Source: Bacillota bacterium
GTDB taxonomy: Bacteria; Bacillota; UBA4882; UBA8346
Direction: 5' to 3'
NCBI GenBank assembly: GCA_023392595.1
Contig: JAEVYU010000041.1
Coordinates: 1 to 49,395 of the forward strand
Length of the DNA stretch: 49,395 nt
Made by a program: the position numbers and the translations under genes. This document shows positions 1 to 8,676 of this stretch, one piece after another; the stretch's first letter is position 1, and each line of letters starts with the position of its first letter. Below the pieces are notes generated by a model, which was given only the letters and a program-made list of their open reading frames with translations, ran no database searches and was not told where the DNA came from.

Positions 1-80
1 ATTGAGTTTAAAAAGTTTTCTCGCTTGGTTTGGCGCCGTCTGCTTGCGTATTCGAAATCGCTGAAAGTTTGTTGTTTCAT
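1..80 (-). CDS. Transposase N-terminus, IS5-like (cut by window edge)
   Basis: A minus-strand reading frame starts with ATG at 80 and stays open to the window edge, giving 26 residues. The peptide begins MKQQTFSDFEY and continues with a basic stretch (RRRQTKREN). This resembles the N-terminus of IS5-family transposases, which often begin with a QxTFxDxEY-like motif followed by a run of Lys/Arg. A Shine-Dalgarno AAGGAGA lies 6 bases upstream of the start. The catalytic DDE domain is outside the window, so neither activity nor family can be confirmed. No terminal inverted repeat could be identified in the 81-340 spacer. Confidence 0.5.
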   Translation of the reverse strand, partial: MKQQTFSDFEYASRRRQTKRENFLNS

Positions 81-399
81 GGATTTCTCCTTGTTTTTGT
101 TACCTTAATTATACGATATCTCGCAGTAATGTTCCCCTTAAAAAGTTCCGATTAAATCAGTGGTTCCCTAATTTTGAAACGTACTTTCTGCACTAGAATC
201 ATATATTCGATATCGATTACCGGTGAAAGAATTCTCGCAAAGGCCGAAATGGCTCAGTGAAGTCTATCCTCTCCCAAATCCGACAATATGGAAAAGGGCT
301 ATCATGGGTTCTGATCTCCGAAAGCGCTGAGCAGTATAAACATGAGTACAATCCTTTTCTTTCTTGTCTCCGGTTCCTTAGCACCGGCGCATTTGATGA
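81..399. other. Intergenic spacer, no gene seen
   Basis: This stretch separates the transposase start from the terminator of the MFS transporter gene. It is AT-rich and holds short palindromes such as TCGATATCGA near 210, but no convincing gene or IS end. It probably contains the outer end of the insertion element and the transposase promoter. Confidence 0.4.
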
Positions 400-440
400 A
401 TAAAAAAGGCTGCCTCCATTTTTCCCTTTGGAGGCAGTCC
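400..440 (-). terminator. Rho-independent terminator of the sugar-acid cassette
   Basis: A perfect 9-bp stem (CTGCCTCCA at 410-418 with TGGAGGCAG at 429-437) has a 10-base loop and, on the minus strand, is followed by a run of six T. It sits about 40 bases past the stop of the MFS gene. Confidence 0.8.
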
Positions 441-478
441 TTCAGGTCATCAACTGTTTCATCGGCGTTTCGTACATT

Positions 479-1792
479 TCAAACCCGCTCTTTGCCTTTA
501 GCCCTCAAAGTGATCATTAAGACAAAGGAAACCAAACACAGCAAGGCTTCAAAAAGATAGACGCCCTGTATTCCCCAGGCCGAACCGGAAATGAAGCCAA
601 TGATATAATTGGACCCGAAAGCTCCTATGCTTGAACCGGAATTGATAATGGCAACTCCGGCCGCTATGGCTTCAGGCGCCAGCAATGCCGGCGGGAACGT
701 CCAATAGGGTCCGTAAAAACTCAAGCTGCCGATTCCAAAAATGAGGAGGGCAATGACTTTGATCGCTACATTGCTGGTACACATTAAGATAATGAAAGCC
801 AGTCCTGCCAATAACATGGGAATCGCCGCATGGTATCTCCGCTCTTTGGTCCGGTCGGAATGGCGAGCCCAAAACGGCATAGCGATCGCCGCTAAAATAT
901 ACGGAAACATCATAATCACACCGACCCCGGTGTCGGAAAATGTTTTCGAAAAACCCTTTACGATACTGGGGAGCCAAAATGAAGCGGCTTGTCCGGCGGC
1001 TTGAATAAACATATAGATCAATACCAATCTCCACAATCTTCCATTGGTTAAAAGCTGGCCAATGGATATCTTGGCCGTCTCTTTCTTGTCTTTCTGCTCG
1101 CTTTGCAACTCGTTGACCAGCCAACGTTTTTCATCATCCGCAAGCCACCGAGCTTCTTGGGGCCTATTCGTAAATACAAAAATCGCAATAACTCCCAAGA
1201 TGACGGTGATGACACCTTCAAAAGCAAACAACCACCGCCAGCCCTCATATCCTCCTAACATTCCGTGCTCCACAATCCATCCGGAAATCGGCGAAGCAAA
1301 AATGGTGGAGGCCGCGATGGCCATCATAAACAGAGAAGTGGCCTCCGCCCGTTCCCGTGCGGGGAACCACAAGGTAAAATAATAAATCATGCCCGGGAAA
1401 AAGCCGGCTTCGGCAATACCCAGCAAAAACCGGACCCAAATAACAAAAGTAGCATTATGGGCAAAAAAGGTGATGCCGGTAATCAGACCCCAAATAATGA
1501 TAATCGTTGGAATCCATTTCCGAATACCAATGCGCTGAGCCATCATATTGCTGGGGATCTGAAACACAAAATAAGAAATAAAGAAAAAAGAAGTAATCAT
1601 GCCAAACTGGACACTGGTAATATTCAAAGCCTTATTCATTTGAAGCGCCGCATAGCCAATATTGACCCGGTCCATATTGTTGAAGAAATAAAGCAAAAAT
1701 GCAAAAGGAATGAGGTGCCACTTTACTTTTTGAAGAGTGCGTTCACCCAATGTTTGCAAATCACCCTTTTCGCCATCCTTTTGAGAAGCCAT
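479..1792 (-). CDS. MFS transporter, anion:cation symporter family (sugar-acid type)
   Basis: A 437-residue inner-membrane permease with about 12 hydrophobic segments and a hydrophilic loop near residues 205-245. The N-terminal pattern YFFNNMDRVNIGYA, the loop-2/3 segment (QIPSNMMAQRIGIRKW) and the RFLLGIAEAGFFPG motif are typical of the ACS family, which imports galactonate, glucarate, tartrate, phthalate and similar organic anions. The start ATG has a GGAGG 8 bases upstream. It is the last gene of a regulator-dehydratase-transporter cassette, 53 bases after the enolase-superfamily gene, so its likely substrate is the sugar acid that enzyme dehydrates. The exact substrate cannot be read from the sequence. 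Confidence 0.88.
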   Translation of the reverse strand: MASQKDGEKGDLQTLGERTLQKVKWHLIPFAFLLYFFNNMDRVNIGYAALQMNKALNITSVQFGMITSFFFISYFVFQIPSNMMAQRIGIRKWIPTIIIIWGLITGITFFAHNATFVIWVRFLLGIAEAGFFPGMIYYFTLWFPARERAEATSLFMMAIAASTIFASPISGWIVEHGMLGGYEGWRWLFAFEGVITVILGVIAIFVFTNRPQEARWLADDEKRWLVNELQSEQKDKKETAKISIGQLLTNGRLWRLVLIYMFIQAAGQAASFWLPSIVKGFSKTFSDTGVGVIMMFPYILAAIAMPFWARHSDRTKERRYHAAIPMLLAGLAFIILMCTSNVAIKVIALLIFGIGSLSFYGPYWTFPPALLAPEAIAAGVAIINSGSSIGAFGSNYIIGFISGSAWGIQGVYLFEALLCLVSFVLMITLRAKGKERV

Positions 1793-1845
1793 CCATAAAC
1801 CCTCCCTTTTTTGATGTCCGCTTAGAGAAAATGCTTGCTCAATTT

Positions 1846-3042
1846 TTACATCTTCCAGGAGATTCCGCCGGTAACAGTGACCTTGTCCGCCGTTTTCAGC
1901 GCATAGTCGGATAATTCATTGCCGATTCCCGGCAGTTCCGGGACGGAGATATAACCATTCACCGGCTGATAGTCATGGACGCACAATTCGATATTAAAAG
2001 GGCAGCGATTGGCGGCGTGGTGCTCGTGAATACAAAAGTTGGGTATCACCGCTTCCAATTGCAACGCCGCCGCAGTCGATAACGGGCTGGCGCAAACATG
2101 GGCCTGTACGCTCACATCATAGGTATACGCCATGTCGCAAATCTTTTTGCCCTCGGTAATTCCGCCGCAAGTGCCCAAATCCGGCTGGATCAACTGCAAG
2201 GAGCAATCTTCGAAATACGGCGCATAACCCCAACGAGAATAAATTCTTTCACCGCTAGCCAGCGGAATATTAATGTTTTCCGCCACAAATTTGGTAATCT
2301 TCGGCGTTGGCGTAGTCGGCTCCTCAAAGCAAAAAATATTGTATTTTTCGGCTCTTTTAGCGATTTGGATCGACGATTGCGCATCGGTAAATGAATGATT
2401 TTCAATGATGATATCCACCTTCGGTCCTATCGCCGAACGTACCGCCGCCAGCCTCTCCTCGATTAAATCCAAGGTACGCGGCTTTAATAAGCGGGTTGTA
2501 TCTTCCGGTGTAAACGCCTTGCCGTCATCGGTATATGTGAAGAAATCGACTTTAATAGCGTCATACCCTTCCGAAACCGCCTGCTTTGCGGCTTGGGCAT
2601 AACCCGCCGTCTCATACTGGGGAGTAATTGCGTCCGTCCAGCTAAATTGCAACTGACTGGCATAGGAACGGAGCTTTTCTCTTTTCTTCCCTCCCAACAA
2701 TTTATAAACAGGAACATTAAAATATTTTCCTTTAATGTCCCAAAGGGCGATATCGATGGCGCTGATCCCGCCGAAAATCACCGGGCCTCCGTTTTGTCCC
2801 CAAAATGTCGTTTTATAAAGCTTATCCCAAATGACTTCATTCTCCAGTGGATCCATGCCAATGATCAAATTCGACAGATCTTTAATCATGCCGAACGCGG
2901 CCGAGGCTCCTATACCATAGGCCATTGCCGCTTCACCGTATCCGTAAATACCTTCATCCGTGTTGATTCTGCACACGATCGGCCGCCAAATCGGATTATT
3001 CCTCGGTTTTAACTCCATCACATCGACGCTGACGATCTTCAT
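1846..3042 (-). CDS. Enolase-superfamily dehydratase, mandelate racemase/galactonate dehydratase-like
   Basis: A 398-residue protein with the capping domain (residues 1-125) and TIM barrel of the mandelate racemase subgroup. Candidate Mg ligands are E214 (in IIIENHSF), E240/E241 (FCFEEP) and E265 (LASGER). D288 follows in IQPDLG. H216, two residues after the first ligand, and H315 (QAHVCASP) match the two histidines that act as general acid and base in D-galactonate dehydratases. The first ligand is Glu where galactonate dehydratase has Asp, so the substrate may differ. AAAGGA stands 9 bases upstream of the start. Neighbours (GntR regulator, MFS transporter) support catabolic dehydration of an aldonic or uronic acid to a 2-keto-3-deoxy acid. 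No kinase or aldolase for the next steps is present here. Confidence 0.85.
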   Translation of the reverse strand: MKIVSVDVMELKPRNNPIWRPIVCRINTDEGIYGYGEAAMAYGIGASAAFGMIKDLSNLIIGMDPLENEVIWDKLYKTTFWGQNGGPVIFGGISAIDIALWDIKGKYFNVPVYKLLGGKKREKLRSYASQLQFSWTDAITPQYETAGYAQAAKQAVSEGYDAIKVDFFTYTDDGKAFTPEDTTRLLKPRTLDLIEERLAAVRSAIGPKVDIIIENHSFTDAQSSIQIAKRAEKYNIFCFEEPTTPTPKITKFVAENINIPLASGERIYSRWGYAPYFEDCSLQLIQPDLGTCGGITEGKKICDMAYTYDVSVQAHVCASPLSTAAALQLEAVIPNFCIHEHHAANRCPFNIELCVHDYQPVNGYISVPELPGIGNELSDYALKTADKVTVTGGISWKM

Positions 3043-3069
3043 ATCCCATCATCCTTTCCCCCATTAAAA

Positions 3070-3190
3070 ATGGTAGTCCCACGCCGGTTATCGAATATCA
3101 AAGCCATTTCCTTTCATCTTACGTTGCCAAAATCCTCGGTCTCGGTAAATGCTCTAATATATATCAACAACCCAGCGTTGTGACTACCAT
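3070..3190. promoter_or_regulatory. Inverted pair of ATGGTAGTC sites, candidate GntR operators
   Basis: ATGGTAGTC at 3070-3078 recurs as its exact reverse complement GACTACCAT at 3182-3190, and both are followed outward by a CA/CGC-like extension. The pair brackets the leader of the dehydratase gene just downstream of the regulator gene. FadR-type regulators bind short sites rich in TGGT/ACCA, so autoregulated cassette control is plausible. This is inference from position and symmetry. Confidence 0.35.
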
Positions 3191-3223
3191 CGTCAATGTA
3201 TCAAAGGTTCGCTAAAAACTTTG

Positions 3224-3961
3224 TCAAATTGGGATCTTATAGTCGATCATCTGTAAATACGTTTTTTTACAAGTGTCAAAGTCTCTCCGTTGAATAGCCC
3301 CGGTAATGATCTTATGGGTTTCCAGGCTCTGAATGAATCCTTCCACCGCGGAGCGGCCGGTGGCGATATGGTTGTCCCGGCGCTGAATAAATAACGATCG
3401 TAAATATTGAAATATCGGTTCCCGCACCGCCGAATAGGCCAACGGGTAAAGAGTATTCTTCGATGTTTTACAGATCAAATAATGAAACTTCAAATCTTCT
3501 TCTACATAACGGTCCACATATTCATCATCCACGTTGTGGAATACCTTGGCGACACTTTCGTAATGCAAAATAGCCTGTTCCAATAGATGAATATCAGCAT
3601 CGGTAGCCCGCTCAATGGTTAAACGAATGCATTCGAGTTCAAATACCTTGCGAAATTCACAAACATCCTCCAGCATTTCCGGGCGGACGATTAGATCGGA
3701 TACTTCGCTGAGATATTGATGAAAACTAAATTTTTTAACAAAAGTCCCTTCTCCGGCCTTGGTTTCAACCAAACCCAACGTACTAAGCTTTTGTAAAGCC
3801 ATCCTGACAGTCAGTCGGTTCACACCGAACAGCGCCGCCAGTTCACTTTCCGCCGGAATCTTAGAACCCGGCTCCCACTCTTCTGATATAATATTTTCCC
3901 GAATCACGTTATAAACTTGATCGGGCAGGCTTACTTTTTTCAGTTTGCCTTCTCTACCCAT
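3224..3961 (-). CDS. GntR-family regulator, FadR subfamily (FCD ligand domain)
   Basis: A transcription factor with an N-terminal winged helix (PDQVYNVIRENIISEEWEPG, then PAESELAALFGVNRLTVRMAL as the recognition region) and a helical C-terminal FCD domain. ATG at 3961 is chosen over the GTG at 3970 because AAAGGA lies 10 bases before it, whereas the GTG would sit on top of that site. FadR-type proteins usually sense organic acids and control the adjacent catabolic genes, here the dehydratase and the permease on the same strand. A strong promoter with an internal palindrome lies upstream. Confidence 0.88.
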   Translation of the reverse strand: MGREGKLKKVSLPDQVYNVIRENIISEEWEPGSKIPAESELAALFGVNRLTVRMALQKLSTLGLVETKAGEGTFVKKFSFHQYLSEVSDLIVRPEMLEDVCEFRKVFELECIRLTIERATDADIHLLEQAILHYESVAKVFHNVDDEYVDRYVEEDLKFHYLICKTSKNTLYPLAYSAVREPIFQYLRSLFIQRRDNHIATGRSAVEGFIQSLETHKIITGAIQRRDFDTCKKTYLQMIDYKIPI

Positions 3962-4079
3962 GCATCGCACATCCTTTTTGAAAAATAGAGTCGCTGCGCT
4001 TGTTTTTAAATTATATCATTTTCCAAAAACGAATGGGTAATGAATCGGGAAGGTTTCTATATTAAATTGTTGTACTGTC

Positions 4080-4132
4080 CACTTGTTCGCTAAGTGTACC
4101 TTCAGTATAGATCAACATTCCACCCTTGTCAA
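4080..4132 (-). promoter_or_regulatory. Promoter of the GntR gene with an overlapping palindrome
   Basis: On the minus strand TTGACA (4127-4132) and TATACT (4104-4109) are separated by exactly 17 bases, a near-consensus sigmaA promoter. Just downstream of the -10 lies the palindrome CACTT-N7-AAGTG (4080-4096), at about the transcription start. This is a good place for an autoregulatory operator. Confidence 0.65.
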
Positions 4133-4248
4133 CGATCTTTATCCCCATTCAAAAAAGGAGAGTGTTTCCGCAGCGAAATGCCCCGCGGTCTTTGATAGGA
4201 ATCCTTTTGACCTTACTTCCATTTCGATTATAGCGCCATAGAAATAGC

Positions 4249-4277
4249 AGAAGGCCATCTGCATAAGATGGCCTTCT
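4249..4277. terminator. Strong 12-bp hairpin, possible bidirectional terminator
   Basis: AGAAGGCCATCT (4249-4260) and AGATGGCCTTCT (4266-4277) form a perfect 12-bp stem with a 5-base loop. Neither side has a good T-run, so it may act as a weak terminator or an mRNA end stabiliser downstream of the SWIM gene. Confidence 0.45.
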
Positions 4278-4359
4278 TGAGACACCCTAAACTACCGTGC
4301 CGTCTTCGCCAACCAGCTTCGCGGTCTGGGTTATACATGCTCATTAGTCCCTTCATGCA

Positions 4360-4494
4360 TTAAAAGACCGGTTTTATCAGCCTGTCCCGCACGTTGTCAA
4401 AAATAAGTTTGGCAATATCCTTCTCTTCAAAGAGATGGCTTATAAAATGAATGGAACCCGATTCCTCAAAAACCAAGGCCGATAAAGTTCTCAT
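4360..4494 (-). CDS. Small ORF downstream of the SWIM protein (44 aa)
   Basis: An ATG 21 bases past the stop of the SWIM gene opens 44 codons, starting MRTLSALVFEESGSIHF and ending in KPVF. The composition is protein-like, with alternating charged and hydrophobic residues. There is no clear Shine-Dalgarno site (only GAAGAAAA). It could be a small co-translated gene, or a former C-terminal piece of a neighbour now detached. No function is recognised. Confidence 0.25.
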   Translation of the reverse strand: MRTLSALVFEESGSIHFISHLFEEKDIAKLIFDNVRDRLIKPVF

Positions 4495-4515
4495 TCGATT
4501 TTCTTCGGCTTCAAT

Positions 4516-5301
4516 TTACTTTTTTCTCCGTTTTCCGGTTTTCGGCTTTTTCTTTTTTACAGGAACCATCTCCACTGCCGCCACTTCGACTCCGAACATG
4601 GCGGCAACATCCACGTCTTCCAAAATCCGGCGGCTTTTGACGCCCGTATGACCCAGCATGGATTGAGCCTTGCCCCGGATGGCTTCGCTGATCAATTCCT
4701 CGATCTTAACCCCCCGCAGGGTAAAAAACAAGGACGGGTCTTCATCCAATCTGACCCCCACCCCGTACAATACGGCTGCCACATGTTTACACATCATGGC
4801 CCAATCGGGACAACTGCAGTTTAAAGTAATCTCCTGCGGCGTCGGAAACAGACCGCCTCTTTTGGCAGCAAACAACTCTCCAAGCGCTTTGGGAAATTTG
4901 CCTTCCATCAACTCCGGCAGAGACTCTATCTTCCCTTCACAGGTTTTTTTGATCTTCTCCCAAACTCTGGCGGCAAGCGGACGGATGGCTATCTCCACTT
5001 GATACGGTTCGCAAGCGCTTCCTTGGACCAAAGCCTTGATAATGCCCCGTTCCAGCTTCAGATCAAGTACCGCCCCATTACGTAAATAACTCCGGCCACG
5101 GCCGATGCGGTTGGCGTAGTCGGAATAGCTCTCCAGATTATCGTTCCAGGCTTTCCCCCACCAAGTCGCGACCAACTTTCTACCGGTTAGGATGACTGGC
5201 GCAATCGCCGGGTCCTTTTTACTAAGCTTCGCCACCGCTTGCTGTGCTTTTCTTTTTTTCTCCGCCACCGGTACATATTCGGGATATCCATAATATGCCA
5301 T
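4516..5301 (-). CDS. SWIM zinc-finger protein, SNF2 helicase partner
   Basis: A 261-residue protein with a SWIM zinc finger at about residues 161-175 (CSCPDWAMMCKH, the CxC...CxH pattern), preceded by the conserved WWGKAWNDNLE region near residues 47-57. The C-terminus is a highly basic tail (KKKKPKTGKRRKK), suggesting nucleic-acid contact. SWIM proteins of this type are regularly encoded next to bacterial SNF2/RapA-like ATPases, and here the gene follows the helicase gene by 66 bases on the same strand. An AAAGGAAA site precedes the start. The presumed role is DNA or protein binding for the helicase; the actual process is unknown. Confidence 0.85.
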   Translation of the reverse strand: MAYYGYPEYVPVAEKKRKAQQAVAKLSKKDPAIAPVILTGRKLVATWWGKAWNDNLESYSDYANRIGRGRSYLRNGAVLDLKLERGIIKALVQGSACEPYQVEIAIRPLAARVWEKIKKTCEGKIESLPELMEGKFPKALGELFAAKRGGLFPTPQEITLNCSCPDWAMMCKHVAAVLYGVGVRLDEDPSLFFTLRGVKIEELISEAIRGKAQSMLGHTGVKSRRILEDVDVAAMFGVEVAAVEMVPVKKKKPKTGKRRKK

Positions 5302-5367
5302 CGTTATTTCCTTTCCTGCTGTCGGTCAAACCCTCGTTGCCGTAATTCTTGGTGATGAGAGGATCTC

Positions 5368-8049
5368 CTAGATCGTCAGCTTGAACAATTCCATCAATTG
5401 CCCATTGTCCATTTCAGTGATCCAGCCTTCGTGCATATCCGCCATAATCTCCTGCGACATTTTTGTCTTTTCCCCTATCATCCTGTCAATCTTTTCTTCC
5501 ACGGTCCCTTTAGTGATAAACTTGTGCACCAATACATTTTTCCGCTGGCCAATTCGAAATGCCCGGTCGGTTGCCTGGTTTTCCACAGCCGGGTTCCACC
5601 ATCGGTCAAAATGGATAACATGGTTGGCCGCGGTCAGGTTAAGCCCCACCCCGCCCGCTTTAAGGGATAATACCATAAACGGGACATATTCATGGCCCTG
5701 GAATTCGGCTACAAGATCCTTTCGTTTGGCCACCGGCGTTTCACCATGCAACACCAATCCTTCCTGATGAAAGATGGTCTTCAGAAACGCCGCCAGCGGT
5801 GCGGTAATCTCCTTGAACTGCGTGAACACCAGAACACGCTCTCTTTTCTCATAGATCGTTTCACAAATTGCGCGCAATCTTTCATACTTGCCGCTTTCAT
5901 TTTCCGCATAAGCCTCCTGTCCCAAGTACTGGTCGGGATGATTGCACAGCTGTTTAAATTTCATCAACGCTGCCAGCACCAGTCCTTTTCTTTCGATCCC
6001 TGCCGAGGATTCCAGTTTACTCTGAAGCTCGGCCACCATGGAACCGTAAAGCGCCGCCTGTTTTTTCGTGAGCGTCGCATAAACCTTCATTTCAATCTTC
6101 TCGGGCAGATCCGTAATGATGCTTTGATCCGTTTTAAGCCGGCGCAGGATAAAAGGCGCTACTACTTGCTTCAACTTGGCGTAGCCATTCTTGCTTTCCT
6201 GTATTTTTTTGGTGAAGGTCGTAAATTCCTTGGCACTGCCTAAAATTCCCTTATTCAGAAAATCGAAGATAGACCAAAGGTCCGACAGTCGGTTCTCCAC
6301 CGGAGTCCCGGTCATGGCGATCCTGCTGTGGGCTCTTAACTGATTTACGGCTTTACTCTGCTTGGACCCGGGATTTTTAATGGCCTGGGCTTCGTCTACG
6401 ATCACCAGATCCCACTCGATCGCCTTTAACCAATCGGTCCGGACTACCATCCCATACGTGGTAATACAAACCGCCCCAGCCAAATCCTGCTGTTGAACGG
6501 TATTTTTCATTCCCTGCGAGTGAAGCAGGTGATAGGGCAGACAAGGTGCAAACCGGTCGATCTCGGCGGTCCAATTACCGATGAGCGAAGCCGGCACGAT
6601 CAGCAGGGTCTTTTCTTCTTTCACGGTACGGATATGATTTAAAAGGGCAATCACTTGGATTGTTTTACCCAGCCCCATGTCATCGGCAAGGCAGGCGCCT
6701 AAACCGAGGGACTTCATCGTGGAAAGCCACCCCAAACCCTTTTGTTGATATTCCCGCAATGTCCCCTTAAAATCAGCTCCGCAACTTACCGTTTCCATAG
6801 TGTCTATTCTCCCCAACTGGGAAAGGACCTTCTCCAACCATTCCCCATGGGTAACCTCTACTTCACAGCTATTCTCTTTTAGATTCATGGATTTAGCGGT
6901 CCAAAGACGCATTCGTAGTGCTTCCGCCAGGGTCAAATCACCCTTTTGAGCCATCTTACAGGCCTGTTCATAGGCAGCCAGCGTCTCCCGCAAACGCTGA
7001 TGATCCACGGCCACCCATTTCCCCTTGATAAAGGCCAGCCCTTCCGATTGGGCAAGCAGTTTTTGCAATTCCTCCGCCGTGATGGTCGCCCCGTCTAGGG
7101 CCAACTGGGCATTAAAATCCATCAAAGCGTCCAGTCCCACAAAAGATGGGGCTTTGGCCCCCAGCCGGACGACTACTTTCATGGAATCCGTTTTATGCCG
7201 CCACCAATTCGGTATCCGGCAAAGAATGCCCGCCTCTTCATAAAGGGGTACTTCTTTTAGAAAAGTGTAGGCTTCATTCGGATTAAGCCCAATGGGATGG
7301 AACAATTCGCCGGTCTCCAACAGCTCCGCCACGAACGGACTTCGCCCTGCCGCCTTGTTGACGGTTGACAAGAGTTCCAACAATTTTTGGCTGTTTTCCC
7401 CATATTCCAGCAAGGCATTTTTTAACGGCAGATGCCTGGCCTTACCGGTAACCGACATTTCCACCGCATAGGTAGCCAAAAAGGCAAAGGGGAAATCTCC
7501 CTGATTGCTTTCTACTAAATGAAAATAAACCTTCCCGGCAAAATGGAGCTCGGGGTTCCGGTCACTCAGATACTCCGCCACACTTCCCGGATGCTTTTGA
7601 ACCGCTTTGGCAAACGCTTGGTTCAGCCGAGTCCAGACCAACTCCAACCAACGGCTGTTTAAATGCTCCATTCCATTCAGGTATGGAGCCGCCGTCAATA
7701 GTGCCTCCCGTTCCTCGGCTTCCATTTCAGCGGTAGCCTTCTCCCGCAATGTTTCCAAGGCCGGATTCCGGGCCAGGTTCTTTACGAAAGTTGCCGCCAT
7801 CCGATACAGATATTCCAGCGAGTCAGACAGTTCCACCGTTTTTGGGGTTGCTCCCAACTCAAACAAGGCCACATCGGCATCTATCCGATAAGCCTGATAC
7901 AAATGTTGCTCAAAAGCAACGTCCTCTTCCGTCAAGCCTCGATTCGTTTCCCGCCAGTCAAGGGCATAAGCGCCGCCGGTTTCAATAGTAGCTATTAATT
8001 CACATTTCAGACCGTTATGCAAATTTTCATCTCGCCCGAAGTTTGTCAT
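5368..8049 (-). CDS. SNF2/RapA-family DEAD-like helicase
   Basis: An 893-residue double-stranded-DNA translocase. The first half is the poorly characterised N-terminal domain of bacterial SNF2 proteins. The second half carries the ATPase motifs in order: DDMGLGKT (Walker A), DLVIVDEAQAIKN (motif II), MTGTPVENRL (motif III), then in the C-terminal RecA lobe LVLHGETP, LSLKAGGVGLNLT (motif V) and DRAFRIGQRKNV (motif VI). All key residues are intact. The neighbouring SWIM gene is the usual partner. The start at 8049 lacks a clear Shine-Dalgarno sequence and no better in-frame start is visible, so the true N-terminus is uncertain. Confidence 0.92.
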   Translation of the reverse strand: MTNFGRDENLHNGLKCELIATIETGGAYALDWRETNRGLTEEDVAFEQHLYQAYRIDADVALFELGATPKTVELSDSLEYLYRMAATFVKNLARNPALETLREKATAEMEAEEREALLTAAPYLNGMEHLNSRWLELVWTRLNQAFAKAVQKHPGSVAEYLSDRNPELHFAGKVYFHLVESNQGDFPFAFLATYAVEMSVTGKARHLPLKNALLEYGENSQKLLELLSTVNKAAGRSPFVAELLETGELFHPIGLNPNEAYTFLKEVPLYEEAGILCRIPNWWRHKTDSMKVVVRLGAKAPSFVGLDALMDFNAQLALDGATITAEELQKLLAQSEGLAFIKGKWVAVDHQRLRETLAAYEQACKMAQKGDLTLAEALRMRLWTAKSMNLKENSCEVEVTHGEWLEKVLSQLGRIDTMETVSCGADFKGTLREYQQKGLGWLSTMKSLGLGACLADDMGLGKTIQVIALLNHIRTVKEEKTLLIVPASLIGNWTAEIDRFAPCLPYHLLHSQGMKNTVQQQDLAGAVCITTYGMVVRTDWLKAIEWDLVIVDEAQAIKNPGSKQSKAVNQLRAHSRIAMTGTPVENRLSDLWSIFDFLNKGILGSAKEFTTFTKKIQESKNGYAKLKQVVAPFILRRLKTDQSIITDLPEKIEMKVYATLTKKQAALYGSMVAELQSKLESSAGIERKGLVLAALMKFKQLCNHPDQYLGQEAYAENESGKYERLRAICETIYEKRERVLVFTQFKEITAPLAAFLKTIFHQEGLVLHGETPVAKRKDLVAEFQGHEYVPFMVLSLKAGGVGLNLTAANHVIHFDRWWNPAVENQATDRAFRIGQRKNVLVHKFITKGTVEEKIDRMIGEKTKMSQEIMADMHEGWITEMDNGQLMELFKLTI

Positions 8050-8245
8050 TTAGCTTGGACCCCACACCATTTTTTGTGTTTTCCATCCTTGTAGGGGAAA
8101 GGAAATCGTACGCCCCTCTTCCCCTCTTTTGCCTATCCTTTTTGATTGCAATTTCGCTATCTTGTGTTTCTTTCCTGCTTGAGGCAACGTAAAGCATATC
8201 ACCGAATACCGCCCAAGGTTGAGTATCCCTTAAGTGAACTGGGGC

Positions 8246-8600
8246 TTACTTTATTTCTGGTGTTGGGGGTTCTGAAGGACGCCAAAGCTCTGCAATTGGT
8301 CGGCGCACCGTAGGGGAAGCCGCGCGTAACAATTCAGCATCTTGAAAAACTGGGCCTCCGAGTTATAACCCCAGCGGTCCCTGTTCCAAGGTCCACCATG
8401 AGGATTGACCACCACCGGCAGATTCTTGGCCGTTTTTGTACATAAAGATTCATCCAGTTTTGAAAAGGTTTCAAAAATGATATGCATTTCCCATCCGGTG
8501 AAAGTTGAAATTCGGCTTGATCCGGATTACGGAAAAAATCTCGTAACGGAATTTGGGGCGCCGCCTTTACCTGGGTACTCTTCTCCAGAGTAAAGAAACC
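8246..8600 (-). pseudogene. Remnant of an S9 prolyl-oligopeptidase-family gene
   Basis: Three recognisable blocks of one S9 peptidase lie in different frames of the minus strand. Block 1 (about 8600-8450) reads PLRDFFRNPDQAEFQLSPDG and then KPFQNWMNLYVQ, the N-terminal propeller start. Block 2 (about 8450-8335) reads KNLPVVVNPHGGPWNRDRWG, the start of the catalytic alpha/beta-hydrolase domain. Block 3 (about 8335-8300) reads DAELLRAASP, a segment normally far downstream. The intervening propeller, the catalytic serine region and the C-terminus are missing, so multiple deletions have left about 350 bases of a gene normally about 1.9 kb long. The remaining 8050-8245 holds nothing assignable. 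Confidence 0.75.
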
Positions 8601-8602
8601 AT

Positions 8603-8631
8603 TTGACCTGTGTAATGAATCATGATACGAT
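8603..8631 (+). promoter_or_regulatory. Promoter of the endonuclease IV-like gene
   Basis: TTGACC (8603-8608) and TACGAT (8626-8631) are 17 bases apart on the plus strand, about 45 bases before the ATG. They lie directly behind the peptidase remnant. Confidence 0.5.
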
Positions 8632-8676
8632 TGAAAAAGTTAGAATCGTTAAACGAAAGTTTGAGGAGCGTATGCC

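Noticed and set aside
1..340. Complete insertion sequence
   Set aside because: Only the first 26 codons of a transposase and no terminal repeats are in the window.
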